A stretch of DNA of 54,455 nt, taken from NCBI GenBank assembly GCA_024280375.1, contig JAJRQF010000016.1, positions 1 through 54,455 on the forward strand, read 5' to 3'. Made by a program: the position numbers and the translations under genes. Below are positions 37,558-46,694 of this stretch, piece by piece; the stretch's first letter is position 1, and the number at the start of each line of letters is the position of its first letter. The notes under the pieces are model-generated. The model did no database searches and was not told where the DNA came from. It worked only from the letters and a program-made list of their open reading frames with translations. Origin of the DNA: Alphaproteobacteria bacterium. GTDB taxonomy: Bacteria > Pseudomonadota > Alphaproteobacteria > Rhizobiales > Rhizobiaceae.

Positions 37558-38031
37558 GTTGCAATCTCCCAAATTCGTGGCTGCCGGACAAAAGCCTTTG
37601 CAACCTTGTTTCAATACATTGTCAGACAAGTGCAATTTTTATGATCCCGCTCTGTTGACTGAACCGCTTTTCAACTGCCTTTACCCCAGCACAATTTCAG
37701 TGCCGAACAATCTGGTGTTAGTGTGAACCATATTGTCAATGGCCTCGCAATGGGTGGGTGTGTCGCAGAGATGCGGCATTTTTGACATAGATCAATTTTA
37801 TTGAAGAGCATTTCGCCTATCCTGAACGGCTGTATTCGCCCAATTCAGCAGGAATTTCGGCGGTTTGCGCATAATGGGTTTTTAAGGCTGCCATAATTCG
37901 ATCCCAATATGTTGTAGAACTGCGCTTCAAATGGCATGAGCATATTGCCTTGCTCGCGGGCAATTGTTACGGGTTTTAATAAATCTAATGTGTTACAAAA
38001 TTAATTCTTGGCAAGCGATTCGGAAACTTAA
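37558..38031. other. 474-bp intergenic region between ctaC and ialB-like gene
   Basis: This gap separates two divergent genes. It should hold the cta operon promoter and that of the IalB-like gene. An FNR/FixK-like box lies at 37782-37795. On the minus strand 37817-37894 is a 25-codon frame (MAALKTHYAQTAEIPAELGE...) that looks protein-like but is too short to support; it may be a gene remnant. Nothing else was recognised. Confidence 0.5.
37782..37795. promoter_or_regulatory. FNR/FixK-like anaerobox TTGAC-N4-ATCAA
   Basis: TTGACATAGATCAA matches the FNR/FixK family consensus TTGAT-N4-ATCAA in 9 of 10 defined positions. It lies 225 bp from the ctaC start and 236 bp from the ialB-like start, in between divergent promoters. 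Oxygen-responsive control of an aa3 oxidase would make biological sense, but the distance is large. Confidence 0.45.
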
Positions 38032-38541
38032 ATGAAAAGTCTATTTCAAATTGGTCTCATCACTCTGGTATTGGCGCTCGTTGGAAGTACAATCCCTTCC
38101 CAGGCGCAACAGGGTGGCAAGGTCAAATCCAAGCACGGTGTTTGGTCGATCATATGTGATACACCTGCGGGTGCCAGCAATGAACAATGCGCATTGATGC
38201 AAAATGTAGTCGCAGAAGACCGGGCGGAGGTTGGCCTTTCTGTGGTTGTTTTAAAGACCGCTGATCGCAAGGCTAAAATTCTGCGCGTACTTGCGCCGCT
38301 TGGCGTTTTGCTGCCAAACGGGCTTGGGCTTAATGTCGATGGCAAGGATATTGGCCGGGCCTATTTTGTCCGCTGCCTCAAGGATGGCTGTTTTGCCGAG
38401 GTTATACTGGAAGACAATCTGTTGAAAACCTTGAAAGCAGGCACAACCGCCACTTTTATCGTATTTCAGTCGCCTGAAGAGGGTATAGGCATTCCGGTTG
38501 ATCTTAACGGCTTCAGCGAAGGTTTTTCGAAACTGCCGTAA
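38032..38541 (+). CDS. Invasion-associated locus B (IalB) family periplasmic protein
   Basis: The 169-residue protein has a signal peptide (MKSLFQIGLITLVLALVG...SQAQQ) and the IalB pattern: HGVWSIICDTPAG, then NEQCALMQNV, then LGVLLPNGLGLNVDGKDIG, then FVRCLKDGCFAEVIL. The cysteines are likely disulfide-bonded. The family is named after a Bartonella protein linked to red-cell invasion, but is widespread in free-living alphaproteobacteria, so virulence should not be inferred. It lies between the cta cluster and tldD. Confidence 0.9.
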   Translation: MKSLFQIGLITLVLALVGSTIPSQAQQGGKVKSKHGVWSIICDTPAGASNEQCALMQNVVAEDRAEVGLSVVVLKTADRKAKILRVLAPLGVLLPNGLGLNVDGKDIGRAYFVRCLKDGCFAEVILEDNLLKTLKAGTTATFIVFQSPEEGIGIPVDLNGFSEGFSKLP

Positions 38542-38687
38542 GCCGACCATGAACCTGCCATGAATCTAATTGACGCGTCGGCGCAGTGTTGGCCATTCGA
38601 GATCACACAAATTTGCAATTCCTGCATTACGGTTCTATTCATCCACACGAGTAATAAATCCCAAATTGCTGTGGATAAGGAATTCCG

Positions 38688-40112
38688 ATGACCGAAACAC
38701 CCCCAGAGTTAATCGAAACATTCGATTGTTCGAGCGATGCCGTTGAACGCATTTTGAAAGATACGCTCAACAATACCGATGATGGCGAACTCTATCTGGA
38801 ATATAGCCAGTCGGAGGGATTGGTGTTTGACAATGGCAAATTGAAATCAGGCACATTCGACACCCATCAGGGATTTGGCCTTCGTGCGGTTGCCGGAGAA
38901 GCTGCCGCCTATGCCCATGCGGGGGAAATGACCGAATCAGCGCTTAAACGTGCATCTGATGCGGTAAAAAGCATCGCCAGTGGCCATTCGGGCACCTATG
39001 CGGCGGCCCCTCGGCGCACCAATACCCGGCTTTACGGCCCGGAAAACCCGATTGGCGCGCCTTCCTTTGAGGAAAAAGTAAAACTGCTGCAGGATATTGA
39101 TGCCTATGCGCGCGACAAGGACGCAAAAGTGCGTCAGGTCAGCGTATCCATTGCCGGATCATGGCAGGTTGTTGAAATTATTCGGGCCGATGGCGAAATC
39201 GCACGCGATGTACGCCCTTTGGTACGGCTCAACGTTTCGATTGTGGTGGGCGAAGGCGAGCGTCAGGAAACCGGCTCCAGCGGCATTGGCGGACGTACAG
39301 GCTTTGGCGAATTTATCACCGAGACATCGTGGAAGGCCTGCGCCGATGAGGCGTTTCGCCAGGCATTGGTCAATCTGCAATCTGTGCCGGCTCCGGCGGG
39401 CACTTTCGATGTGGTTTTGGGTGCAGGCTGGCCCGGCGTAATGCTGCATGAGGCCGTTGGCCATGGGCTAGAGGGCGATTTTAACCGAAAGGGCACATCG
39501 GCATTTGCCGGCCTTATGGGCGAACAGGTTGCCGCCAAGGGCGTGACCGTGGTTGATGATGGCACTATTGCGGCGCGGCGCGGTTCTCTCACCATTGACG
39601 ATGAGGGCACACCGACGGAGAACACCGTATTAATCGAAGACGGTATTCTGGTTGGCTATATGCAGGACCGACAAAATGCCCGCCTAATGGGCATGAAGCC
39701 TACCGGCAATGGTCGCCGTCAATCCTATGCCCATATCCCCATGCCGCGTATGACCAACACCTATATGCTGGGCGGCGACATGGAAAAAGACGAAATCATT
39801 TCATCGGTCAAGGATGGCATTTATGCGGTATCCTTTGGCGGCGGTCAGGTGGATATTACCTCCGGCAAATATGTGTTTGGTTGCACCGAGGCCTACCGGA
39901 TTGAAAACGGCAAGGTCGGCGCTCCGTTAAAAGGCGCGATGATGATCGGCAACGGCCCGGCAGATATGAAGAGGGTGCGGATGCTTGGCAATGATATGGC
40001 GCTTGATCCGGGCATTGGCATGTGTGGTAAAAACGGCCAGGGCGTGCCGGTTGGCGTGGGGCAACCCACGGTGCGTATTGATGGCATTACCATTGGCGGC
40101 ACGAGCGCTTAA
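38688..40112 (+). CDS. tldD: Metalloprotease TldD
   Basis: The 474-residue protein forms, with TldE/PmbA, a zinc protease that matures peptides such as microcins and degrades antitoxins in enterobacteria. The zinc motif HEAVGH at residues 254-259 lies in MLHEAVGHGLEGDFNRKGTS. Other landmarks are GLRAVAGEAAAYAHAG near 65 and the glycine-rich GGGQVDITSGKYVFGCTEAYR near 384. No tldE partner is in this window. The SelO gene starts two bases after its stop. Confidence 0.96.
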   Translation: MTETPPELIETFDCSSDAVERILKDTLNNTDDGELYLEYSQSEGLVFDNGKLKSGTFDTHQGFGLRAVAGEAAAYAHAGEMTESALKRASDAVKSIASGHSGTYAAAPRRTNTRLYGPENPIGAPSFEEKVKLLQDIDAYARDKDAKVRQVSVSIAGSWQVVEIIRADGEIARDVRPLVRLNVSIVVGEGERQETGSSGIGGRTGFGEFITETSWKACADEAFRQALVNLQSVPAPAGTFDVVLGAGWPGVMLHEAVGHGLEGDFNRKGTSAFAGLMGEQVAAKGVTVVDDGTIAARRGSLTIDDEGTPTENTVLIEDGILVGYMQDRQNARLMGMKPTGNGRRQSYAHIPMPRMTNTYMLGGDMEKDEIISSVKDGIYAVSFGGGQVDITSGKYVFGCTEAYRIENGKVGAPLKGAMMIGNGPADMKRVRMLGNDMALDPGIGMCGKNGQGVPVGVGQPTVRIDGITIGGTSA

Positions 40113-40114
40113 TC

Positions 40115-41587
40115 GTGCCAATCTCAACCAATTACAAGCCCGACACACCCTATCACCAGTTGCCGGATCGTTCGGTTCTGGTTGACAGGGACGATGAAAG
40201 CGAGGGCGCGCCGTTTTTCGACCCCGTAAAGGTAGCCGATTTCCCTGAAACCATCTTGCGGTTCAGAAATTCTCGCCATGATGCAAGCGTCGGGCTGGAC
40301 GGGTTAACTGAGGCGGAATGGCTCAATCATTTTGGCCGCTTTAAGCCGCTACCTGATAATCTGCCCTACCCCCATTGCATGCGCTATCACGGCCATCAAT
40401 TCCGTCATTATAATCCCGGTCTTGGCGATGGGCGCGGTTTTCTGTTTGCCCAATTGCGCGATGGTAGCGGTCGGTTGCTTGATCTTGCCACCAAGGGCAG
40501 CGGCGAGACCCCCTATTCTCGCGCCGGTGATGGGCGCTTGACCCTCAAAGGCGGGGTGCGGGAAATTCTAGCCACCGAAATGCTCGAGGCGCTTGGGGTT
40601 AATACCTCCAAAACATTTTCCATTGTGGAGACTGGCGAGCATTTACAGCGCAGTGATGAGCCCAGCCCCACCCGTTCGGCGGTGATGACGCGCCTTAGCC
40701 ATTCGCATATTCGCTTTGGCAGCTTTCAAATGTTGGCGGCAACCAACGAGGTGGCCTCAATGCAGCGGCTGGTCGATTATTGTATCGAGCAATTTTATCC
40801 TGATATTGATGGAAATACAGTAGAAGAGCGCACCATTGGCCTGTTTGAAGCCGTCATTGAAAATGGTGCAAAACTGGCAGCCTCATGGATGGCCGCAGGC
40901 TTTGTGCACGGGGTTCTAAACACCGATAATATGAACATAACCGGTGAGAGTTTTGATTATGGCCCCTGGCGGTTTACTGAATTTGCCGATCCTGAATTTA
41001 CCGCTGCATATTTTGACCAGCAAGGATTATATGCCTATGGGCGACAGGCCGACAGCGTTGGCTGGAACCTCTCGCAACTGGGCAGCGCGCTCGGCAAGAT
41101 CGCATCACCTGAAAAGCTCAGCCAGTCGATCGAAAGTTTCCCGACCCATTATACCAAAGCTATGGTGGAAGCATTTTTTGCCCGCCTTGGTATTCGCGCC
41201 GAACAGCCAGACGATATCGAGAATGCTAATTTCATTATGGACCTGCTGCGCTGGATGCGGGAACAAGAGGTGCCGATTGAACAGTTCTTCTTCGACTGGT
41301 TTGGCGGCACTTTAAGCACGGTTCGTGCCAAGGCCAGCCCGATTGCGGAAAAATATCAGGGTGAGGAATGGCAAGCACTTGAGGCACAATTAAAGTCACA
41401 CCCGCCGGAGAAACCGGAGCGTTTGAGCCATGATTATTTTTCCCGCGAAAAACCCTGCACCATGCTGATTGACGAGGTTGAATTCATCTGGTCGCGCATT
41501 GATGAGGATGATGACTGGTCAGCGCTTGAGTTGAAAATCGCCGATATTGGTGTGATGCGCGAAGCGCTAGAGTTGGGTGGAGAGTAA
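40115..41587 (+). CDS. selO: Protein adenylyltransferase SelO (YdiU/UPF0061)
   Basis: The 490-residue pseudokinase-fold enzyme transfers AMP to Ser, Thr or Tyr residues of proteins. Landmarks are YHGHQFRHYNPGLGDGRG, LATKGSGETPYSRAGDGRLTLKGGVREIL with the nucleotide-binding lysine, and FVHGVLNTDNMNITGESFDYGPW with the catalytic and metal-binding Asn and Asp. It starts with GTG two bases after the tldD stop, so the pair is probably translated from one mRNA. SelO is linked to redox stress in the literature. A large inverted repeat follows its stop. Confidence 0.93.
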   Translation: MPISTNYKPDTPYHQLPDRSVLVDRDDESEGAPFFDPVKVADFPETILRFRNSRHDASVGLDGLTEAEWLNHFGRFKPLPDNLPYPHCMRYHGHQFRHYNPGLGDGRGFLFAQLRDGSGRLLDLATKGSGETPYSRAGDGRLTLKGGVREILATEMLEALGVNTSKTFSIVETGEHLQRSDEPSPTRSAVMTRLSHSHIRFGSFQMLAATNEVASMQRLVDYCIEQFYPDIDGNTVEERTIGLFEAVIENGAKLAASWMAAGFVHGVLNTDNMNITGESFDYGPWRFTEFADPEFTAAYFDQQGLYAYGRQADSVGWNLSQLGSALGKIASPEKLSQSIESFPTHYTKAMVEAFFARLGIRAEQPDDIENANFIMDLLRWMREQEVPIEQFFFDWFGGTLSTVRAKASPIAEKYQGEEWQALEAQLKSHPPEKPERLSHDYFSREKPCTMLIDEVEFIWSRIDEDDDWSALELKIADIGVMREALELGGE

Positions 41588-41615
41588 GTGGCAATGAGCG
41601 CATCTCTGATATTTC

Positions 41616-41749
41616 ACCCCTCATCCGACCATCGTTTCACGATGCCCACCTTCTCCCACAAGGGGAGAAGGAAGTATCCAAATACTCGATTCTCCTTTTC
41701 CTTCTCCCCTTGTGGGAGAAGGTGTCAGCAACGCTAACGGATGAGGGGT
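41616..41749. repeat. Large nested inverted repeat between selO and purD
   Basis: The outer arms ACCCCTCATCCG (41616-41627) and CGGATGAGGGGT (41738-41749) are perfect. The inner 27-bp arms at 41647-41673 and 41698-41724 are also perfectly inverted, and each contains its own palindrome (CCTTCTCCC...GGGGAGAAGG). The whole can form a cruciform or a long RNA hairpin. It fills the gap between the convergent genes selO and purD and probably ends both transcripts. This CCCCTCATCCG/CTTCTCCC type is common in alphaproteobacterial genomes. Confidence 0.85.
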
Positions 41750-41750
41750 A

Positions 41751-43025
41751 TTAACTCTCTTCCCGCGCAATTGCCCGCCAACCAATATCGCAGCGGCAAA
41801 AGCCCTCCGGCCAGTCAATCCTATCAACCATCCGATAGGCGCGGGCCTGCGCCTCACCCACCGAATTGCCCCGTGCGGTAATATTTAAAACCCGGCCGCC
41901 AATTGCCACCAAATTGCCGTCCTGCAACGCGGTTCCTGCGTGAAAAATCTGGCAATTATCGCCGTTTAGATCATCCGCGCCTGAAATCACAGTCCCCTTG
42001 GCATAGGAACCCGGATAGCCGTTTGAAGCCATCACCACCGTCAGCGCCGGATCGGGGTTAAGCGCCACCTGCTGATCGGTAAGGCTTGCATCAATTGTCG
42101 CCATCAGCAGTGGCAGCAAATCACCTTCCAACCGCATCATCAGCACCTGACATTCAGGATCGCCAAAGCGCACATTATATTCAATCAATTTCGGGCCATC
42201 ACCATCAATCATCAGGCCGGCATAAAGCACGCCCTTAAATGGCGCACCCATTTCGCGCATGCCTTCTAAGGTGGGAAGAATAATCTCATCCATCACCTGA
42301 CGTTCGATCTTAGCATCCACAACAGGTGCGGGTGAATAAGCGCCCATGCCACCGGTATTTGGGCCGGTATCGCCCTCGCCTACCCGTTTATGATCCTGCG
42401 CCGTGCCAAGCAAAAGCGCCGTCCCACCATCGCAGAGGTAAAACATCGAGGCCTCTTCGCCCGACAAAAAATCCTCAATGATGATTTCCGCTCCGGCATC
42501 GCCAAATTCACCTTCAAAACAATCGTCGATGGCGTTCGAAGCTTCCATCACCGTTTGAGCAATGATGACCCCCTTGCCGGCGGCCAACCCATCGGCCTTG
42601 ATGACCACAGGCATTGAATGATTGCGCACATAGGCCTTGGCCTTTGGCGCATTGTTAAAATCCTGATATTGGGCGGTTGGAATGTTTTTGCGGTCGCACA
42701 GTTGCTTGGTGAAGGTTTTGGAGCCTTCAAGTGCTGCTGCTTTTGCCGAGGGACCAAATGCGGCAATGCCAGCCTTTTCCAAATCATCAACCAGGCCATT
42801 GACAAGTGGCACCTCCGGCCCGACCACCACCAGCTTCACATTATGGGTTTTGCAAAATTGAAGGACAGCGGCATGGTCCGCAACATCCAGTTCAACGCAA
42901 TTGGCCAGATTGGCAATGCCCGCATTGCCCGGCGCGCAATAGAGCTTATCCAGCAAGGGAGATTGGACAATCTTCCAGGCCAGCGCATGTTCGCGCCCGC
43001 CGGAGCCAATGAGAAGAACATTCAT
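41751..43025 (-). CDS. purD: Phosphoribosylamine-glycine ligase
   Basis: The 424-residue ATP-grasp enzyme performs the second step of purine synthesis. Landmarks are [17 protein letters not shown] at the start, [51 protein letters not shown] split across the ATP site, and [12 protein letters not shown] chose the ATG at 43025 because GAGG sits seven bases upstream; the GTG at 43031 falls on that ribosome site. The stop lies two bases from the inverted repeat shared with selO. Confidence 0.97.
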   Translation of the reverse strand: MNVLLIGSGGREHALAWKIVQSPLLDKLYCAPGNAGIANLANCVELDVADHAAVLQFCKTHNVKLVVVGPEVPLVNGLVDDLEKAGIAAFGPSAKAAALEGSKTFTKQLCDRKNIPTAQYQDFNNAPKAKAYVRNHSMPVVIKADGLAAGKGVIIAQTVMEASNAIDDCFEGEFGDAGAEIIIEDFLSGEEASMFYLCDGGTALLLGTAQDHKRVGEGDTGPNTGGMGAYSPAPVVDAKIERQVMDEIILPTLEGMREMGAPFKGVLYAGLMIDGDGPKLIEYNVRFGDPECQVLMMRLEGDLLPLLMATIDASLTDQQVALNPDPALTVVMASNGYPGSYAKGTVISGADDLNGDNCQIFHAGTALQDGNLVAIGGRVLNITARGNSVGEAQARAYRMVDRIDWPEGFCRCDIGWRAIAREES

Positions 43026-43130
43026 ATCCACACCTCTTCAAATTTCCGCGCGTTTGATTCTCGCCGGAATCGGTTTTCCATGCCTTCATAGCGGCTTGTA
43101 GAATAATTGCCATATATGTAAACAAGCGGG

Positions 43131-44111
43131 ATGATACTAATTGATGCCATTACTGAGCCTGAAAATGCGCTTGCCAATGCTGTAAAAACGCTTTGCGCCG
43201 GTGGGCTTGTGGCGCTGCCGACCGAGACCGTTTACGGGCTTGCGGCGGATGCCACCAATGGCGAAGCCGTGGCACGGATTTTTGCCGCTAAGGGGCGACC
43301 GCAATTTAACCCGCTGATTTGCCATGTGAGCGATCTGGAAATGGCTAAGCGCTACGGCGAAATTTCGCCAATGGCGGAAAAGCTGGCCAAAAGGTTCTGG
43401 CCCGGGCCGCTGACAATCGTCGTGCCGCTTAAAGCCAATTGCGGCATTCATCCGCTGGTCAGTGCCGGACTTGATACGATTGCACTGCGCTGCCCGCGCG
43501 GCATTGTCGGTCAGATTGCGGATGAATTAAAGCGCCCGATTGCCGCCCCAAGCGCCAATACATCCGGCACCATAAGCCCGACCACCGCCAAACATGTTGA
43601 GGATGATCTGGGAGCGAAAGTGGATCTCATCATTGATGGCGGTGCTTGCTCTGTCGGGCTTGAATCGACCATTGTAAAACCCTGGAATAACACACTATTT
43701 CTACTGCGCTCAGGTAGTATCACGGTTGAAGAACTGGCAGCGTTTTCTGGCAGGCCAGTTGAGCGCCCTCAATCTGGTGCAGCCATTGAAGCGCCCGGAA
43801 TGATGATCTCGCACTATGCTCCCAAAACGCCGATGAGGCTCAACGCACAAAGGATTGAAGCAGATGAGGCATTGCTGGCATTTGGGCCAAAGCCAATTGA
43901 AAACGCTGGCGCGGCGCGGGTACAATTCAACCTCAGCCCCAAGGGCGATCTGATAGAGGCGGCCAGCAATCTTTATGATTATATGAAACAGTTGGACAAA
44001 AAAGGTGCCAGCGCAATCGCCGTACAGTGCATTCCGCAAACCGGACTTGGGGAGGCAATCAATGACCGACTTTGCCGAGCGGCTGCGCCAAAGGATAAAG
44101 ATCATGAGTAA
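43131..44111 (+). CDS. tsaC: Threonylcarbamoyl-AMP synthase, Sua5 type
   Basis: The 326-residue enzyme makes threonylcarbamoyl-AMP for the t6A37 modification of tRNAs reading ANN codons. The YrdC domain shows LPTETVYGLAADATN, AAKGRPQFNPLICHV, RFWPGPLTIVV, ALRCPRG and APSANTSGTISPTTA. The extra C-terminal Sua5 domain of about 110 residues begins after PGMMISHYAPKTP and ends QTGLGEAINDRLCRAA. The two-domain form is the Sua5 variant. Its stop overlaps the next gene by eight bases. Confidence 0.95.
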   Translation: MILIDAITEPENALANAVKTLCAGGLVALPTETVYGLAADATNGEAVARIFAAKGRPQFNPLICHVSDLEMAKRYGEISPMAEKLAKRFWPGPLTIVVPLKANCGIHPLVSAGLDTIALRCPRGIVGQIADELKRPIAAPSANTSGTISPTTAKHVEDDLGAKVDLIIDGGACSVGLESTIVKPWNNTLFLLRSGSITVEELAAFSGRPVERPQSGAAIEAPGMMISHYAPKTPMRLNAQRIEADEALLAFGPKPIENAGAARVQFNLSPKGDLIEAASNLYDYMKQLDKKGASAIAVQCIPQTGLGEAINDRLCRAAAPKDKDHE

Positions 44112-45525
44112 AACCCTGCCCGAAGATTTAATAGCGCGCTTTACCAAAATCGTCGGGGTAGAACATGCGCTCACCAGCGATGCTGACAAACAGGCCTTTG
44201 AAGAAGAAAATCGTGGTATTTATGAAAGCCGCACGCCTTTGGTGCTTCGCCCGGCCAACACGGAGCAAGTCTCGCAAATTATGGTGCTTGCCGATGAAAG
44301 CGGCACGACAATTGTACCCCAAGGCGGCAATACCGGCCATGTGGGTGGCTCGGTCGCTAATCCGGATACATGCGAGGTTATCGTTTCGCTCTCACGCATG
44401 AACCAAATTCGCGAAGTCGACCCGCTCGGCAACACGATGATTGTTGAGGCAGGCGTAATCCTGCAAAATGCGCAGGAAGAGGCGGATAAATGCGACCGGC
44501 TCTTTCCGCTTTCACTTGGGGCGCAGGGCACCTGCCAGATAGGCGGTAATCTTTCTACCAATGCGGGCGGCACCGGGGTTCTGGCCTATGGCAATACCCG
44601 CGATCTGGTGCTTGGCATTGAAGTTGTGCTGCCAACCGGTGAAATCTGGCAGGGATTGCGAAAACTGCGCAAGGATAATACCGGCTATGATCTAAAAGAC
44701 CTGTTCATTGGCGCCGAAGGTACGCTCGGCATTATTACCGCTGCGGTGTTGAAACTGTTTCCAAAACCACGTGGGCGCGAGGTTGCCTATGCGGGGCTTG
44801 CCTCGCCCGAAAAGGCGCTGCAATTGTTCAACCATATGCGCGAAAATGCCGGCAATAGCCTGACCGGGTTTGAATTAATGCCGCGCATCGGGGTTGAATT
44901 TGTAATCCGCAATATCGCCAATATGCGCGATCCGCTGGAAAGCCCTCACCCCTGGTATGCGCTGATTGAGATTTCCTCCTCTCGTTCGGCGGAAGATGCC
45001 CGCAGCCTGATGGAAGAAGCGCTTGCCGGTGCATATGATGCGGAAATTGTTGATGATGCAGCCCTTGCCAATTCTCTGGCGCAGCAAAATGACTTCTGGC
45101 AAATGCGCGAGAGCATGTCGCACGCACAAAAACCAGAAGGCGGTTCGATCAAGCATGATATTTCGGTCGCCGTTGCCGATGTTCCTGCATTTTTGACCAG
45201 GGCCGAGATTATCATCAAATCTATGATTGAAGACGCGCGCATTGTCGCCTTTGGTCATTTGGGCGATGGCAATATCCATTATAATATCTCGCAGCCGGAA
45301 AATGGTGACCGCGATGAGTTCATGGCCAAACGTATAGAGGTGAATGCGGCCATTCACGCCTTGGTGCGAGAGTTCAACGGCTCGATTTCTGCTGAACACG
45401 GTATCGGGCTAATGAAGCGCGATGAGATGGCGCGCAGCAAACCGGCGATCGAGATTGAGTTGATGAAACGGATAAAATCGAGCTTCGACCCGAAGGGCAT
45501 TATGAACCCCGGCAAGGTGATATAG
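44104..45525 (+). CDS. FAD-linked 2-hydroxyacid dehydrogenase (D-lactate/D-2-hydroxyglutarate type)
   Basis: The 473-residue protein of the VAO family has the FAD-binding PCMH segment VPQGGNTGHVGGSV, GGNLSTNAGGTGVLAYGNTRD, and IGAEGTLGIITAAVLKLFP. The metal and substrate part is in FGHLGDGNIHYNIS and SAEHGIGLMKRDEM. Members oxidise D-lactate, D-2-hydroxyglutarate or glycolate; the sequence does not decide which. The start at 44104 matches the family length. An ATG at 44062 has a GGGGAGG upstream, but that stretch encodes the conserved GLGEAINDR of Sua5, so I trust it less. It is coupled to tsaC. Confidence 0.9.
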   Translation: MSKTLPEDLIARFTKIVGVEHALTSDADKQAFEEENRGIYESRTPLVLRPANTEQVSQIMVLADESGTTIVPQGGNTGHVGGSVANPDTCEVIVSLSRMNQIREVDPLGNTMIVEAGVILQNAQEEADKCDRLFPLSLGAQGTCQIGGNLSTNAGGTGVLAYGNTRDLVLGIEVVLPTGEIWQGLRKLRKDNTGYDLKDLFIGAEGTLGIITAAVLKLFPKPRGREVAYAGLASPEKALQLFNHMRENAGNSLTGFELMPRIGVEFVIRNIANMRDPLESPHPWYALIEISSSRSAEDARSLMEEALAGAYDAEIVDDAALANSLAQQNDFWQMRESMSHAQKPEGGSIKHDISVAVADVPAFLTRAEIIIKSMIEDARIVAFGHLGDGNIHYNISQPENGDRDEFMAKRIEVNAAIHALVREFNGSISAEHGIGLMKRDEMARSKPAIEIELMKRIKSSFDPKGIMNPGKVI

Positions 45526-45759
45526 GCCAGTGATATAGGTAGCCTTCAAAAACACCCTGTTAACCCGTTGGCAATAGCCATTACCAATTCCTTACACGGG
45601 TTGAGAGTTTGATAACCTTGTTTAAACTCAACATTTCTTAACCACTATTCTTAAGCGTAAATCGACCCTCCTCCCCTATAGTGACTGACAATATGAGGCC
45701 AAAACAGGCCCGCAGGAGAACCGGAAAATATCGGTCTTCTACAGTAACGGAGAGGCACA
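45526..45759 (+). promoter_or_regulatory. Upstream region of the DUF6101 gene
   Basis: This 234-bp stretch is richer in A/T than the flanking genes. It has several TTAA words, among them CTTAACCACT and TTCTTAAG near 45637-45656. These resemble CtrA half-sites, but none shows the proper seven-base spacing. AGGAG at 45714-45718 and GGAGAGG just before the ATG are purine-rich; the latter is the ribosome site. Confidence 0.3.
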
Positions 45760-46338
45760 ATGAACACGCAATCTATCGCAACGGCGGCAAAACCCGCCTG
45801 GGCTGAAAACCCCATGCGTCTTGACCCATTTCTATTACCACAACAGGTTAGCTATCCACGCCGTGAGGCCAGTTCGGATGAAATTTCATTCACCGTGAAT
45901 ATTGAAGGCGCGGTTATGAAACGCCAGCTTAATTGTGGTTTGCCGCTTTCCATGGCGTTGCCAGCCAAGGCATTTCGCGGCGTTGCTGCGCGTGCCTTTG
46001 AGGGTGAAGACGGCAAGACAACCGTTACGCTTGAGCTTCTGCACCATGACGAGGCAATGTCTGTTCCGCTGCTGGTATCCGACAATATGGATGATGTGGC
46101 CGCCGACTGGCATTCGTGGAGCCGCACCTTGCGCCTTCCCATGCTGATGGTAGATTCAAGTGGCGATGCAACCACCGTTCAAAACACGCTCGGCCTGCTG
46201 AAAGTTGAAGAACCTTCGCCGCGTCGTCGTCGGCATAATGCGGTCAAACGCCGTCCGCGCTTTTTGATGCGCCGTAAAACCGGTGTGGTCAGCGATATTG
46301 AAGTGCTCAGCGCTGACGAGATTATCGCCAGAAATTAA
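45760..46338 (+). CDS. DUF6101-like conserved protein of Hyphomicrobiales
   Basis: The 192-residue protein has no signal or membrane segment. It reads MRLDPFLLPQQVSYP near residue 19, LPLSMALPAKAFRGVAAR in the middle and TVTLELLHHDEAMSVPLLVSDNMDD after it. A basic Arg-rich stretch (RRRRHNAVKRRPRFLMRRK) near residue 155 is followed by an acidic end. It resembles the DUF6101 proteins found beside ubiA in Hyphomicrobiales. The function is unknown; the basic tail could bind nucleic acid or membrane phosphates. It is convergent with ubiA across tandem repeats. Confidence 0.7.
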   Translation: MNTQSIATAAKPAWAENPMRLDPFLLPQQVSYPRREASSDEISFTVNIEGAVMKRQLNCGLPLSMALPAKAFRGVAARAFEGEDGKTTVTLELLHHDEAMSVPLLVSDNMDDVAADWHSWSRTLRLPMLMVDSSGDATTVQNTLGLLKVEEPSPRRRRHNAVKRRPRFLMRRKTGVVSDIEVLSADEIIARN

Positions 46339-46694
46339 AAAGTTTATTTGATTTTCGCCCAGCCATCCGGCTGGTCGTCCGTTCGCGAGCTTGCACGCCA
46401 TTCTGGCGCTTGCTCTGCCACGGAGGGAATTCATCGTAACGCGCCAACTGAGCCGATAGGCTTGCGCTTTATTTTCCCTACTCACGGCTATTCCTCGCTT
46501 CACTCGGGCCTCCGTGTGGGCGCCAGAATGCTGGCGGCTCGCTGGTCAGCTCGCTATGCGGTGAGTTTTCTGGTTCATAGGCTCGCGCTTTATTATCCCT
46601 ACTCACGGCAATTCCTCGCTTCACTCGGGCCTCCGTGCGGGCGCCAGAATGCTGGCGGCTTGCTGGTCAGCTCACTATGCGGTGAGTTTTCAGC
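46339..46694. repeat. Two tandem 115-bp repeats plus a degenerate inverted piece
   Basis: The 356-bp gap between the DUF6101 gene and ubiA has no gene. Copies at 46456-46570 and 46577-46691 are offset by 121 bp and about 95% identical. Each contains the 31-bp CTCACGGC...CTCGGGCCT element (46481-46511 and 46602-46632) and GCGCCAGAATGCTGGCGG. An inverted degenerate piece (CGCCATTCTGGCGC...GCCACGGAGG) lies near 46396-46427. The repeats lie between convergent genes. Confidence 0.85.

Noticed and set aside
38032-38541. Virulence factor (IalB)
   Set aside because: The family is widespread in free-living alphaproteobacteria; the name does not justify a pathogenicity claim.
44062-44103. Earlier start for the FAD-linked dehydrogenase with a strong GGGGAGG upstream
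   Set aside because: That purine run encodes a conserved part of the Sua5 C-terminus, and the shorter form fits the family's usual length better.
45637-45656. CtrA box upstream of the DUF6101 gene
   Set aside because: The TTAA words have nine- or twelve-base spacing instead of seven.
46339-46694. CRISPR array
   Set aside because: Only two long tandem copies with no short repeat-spacer pattern and no cas genes.
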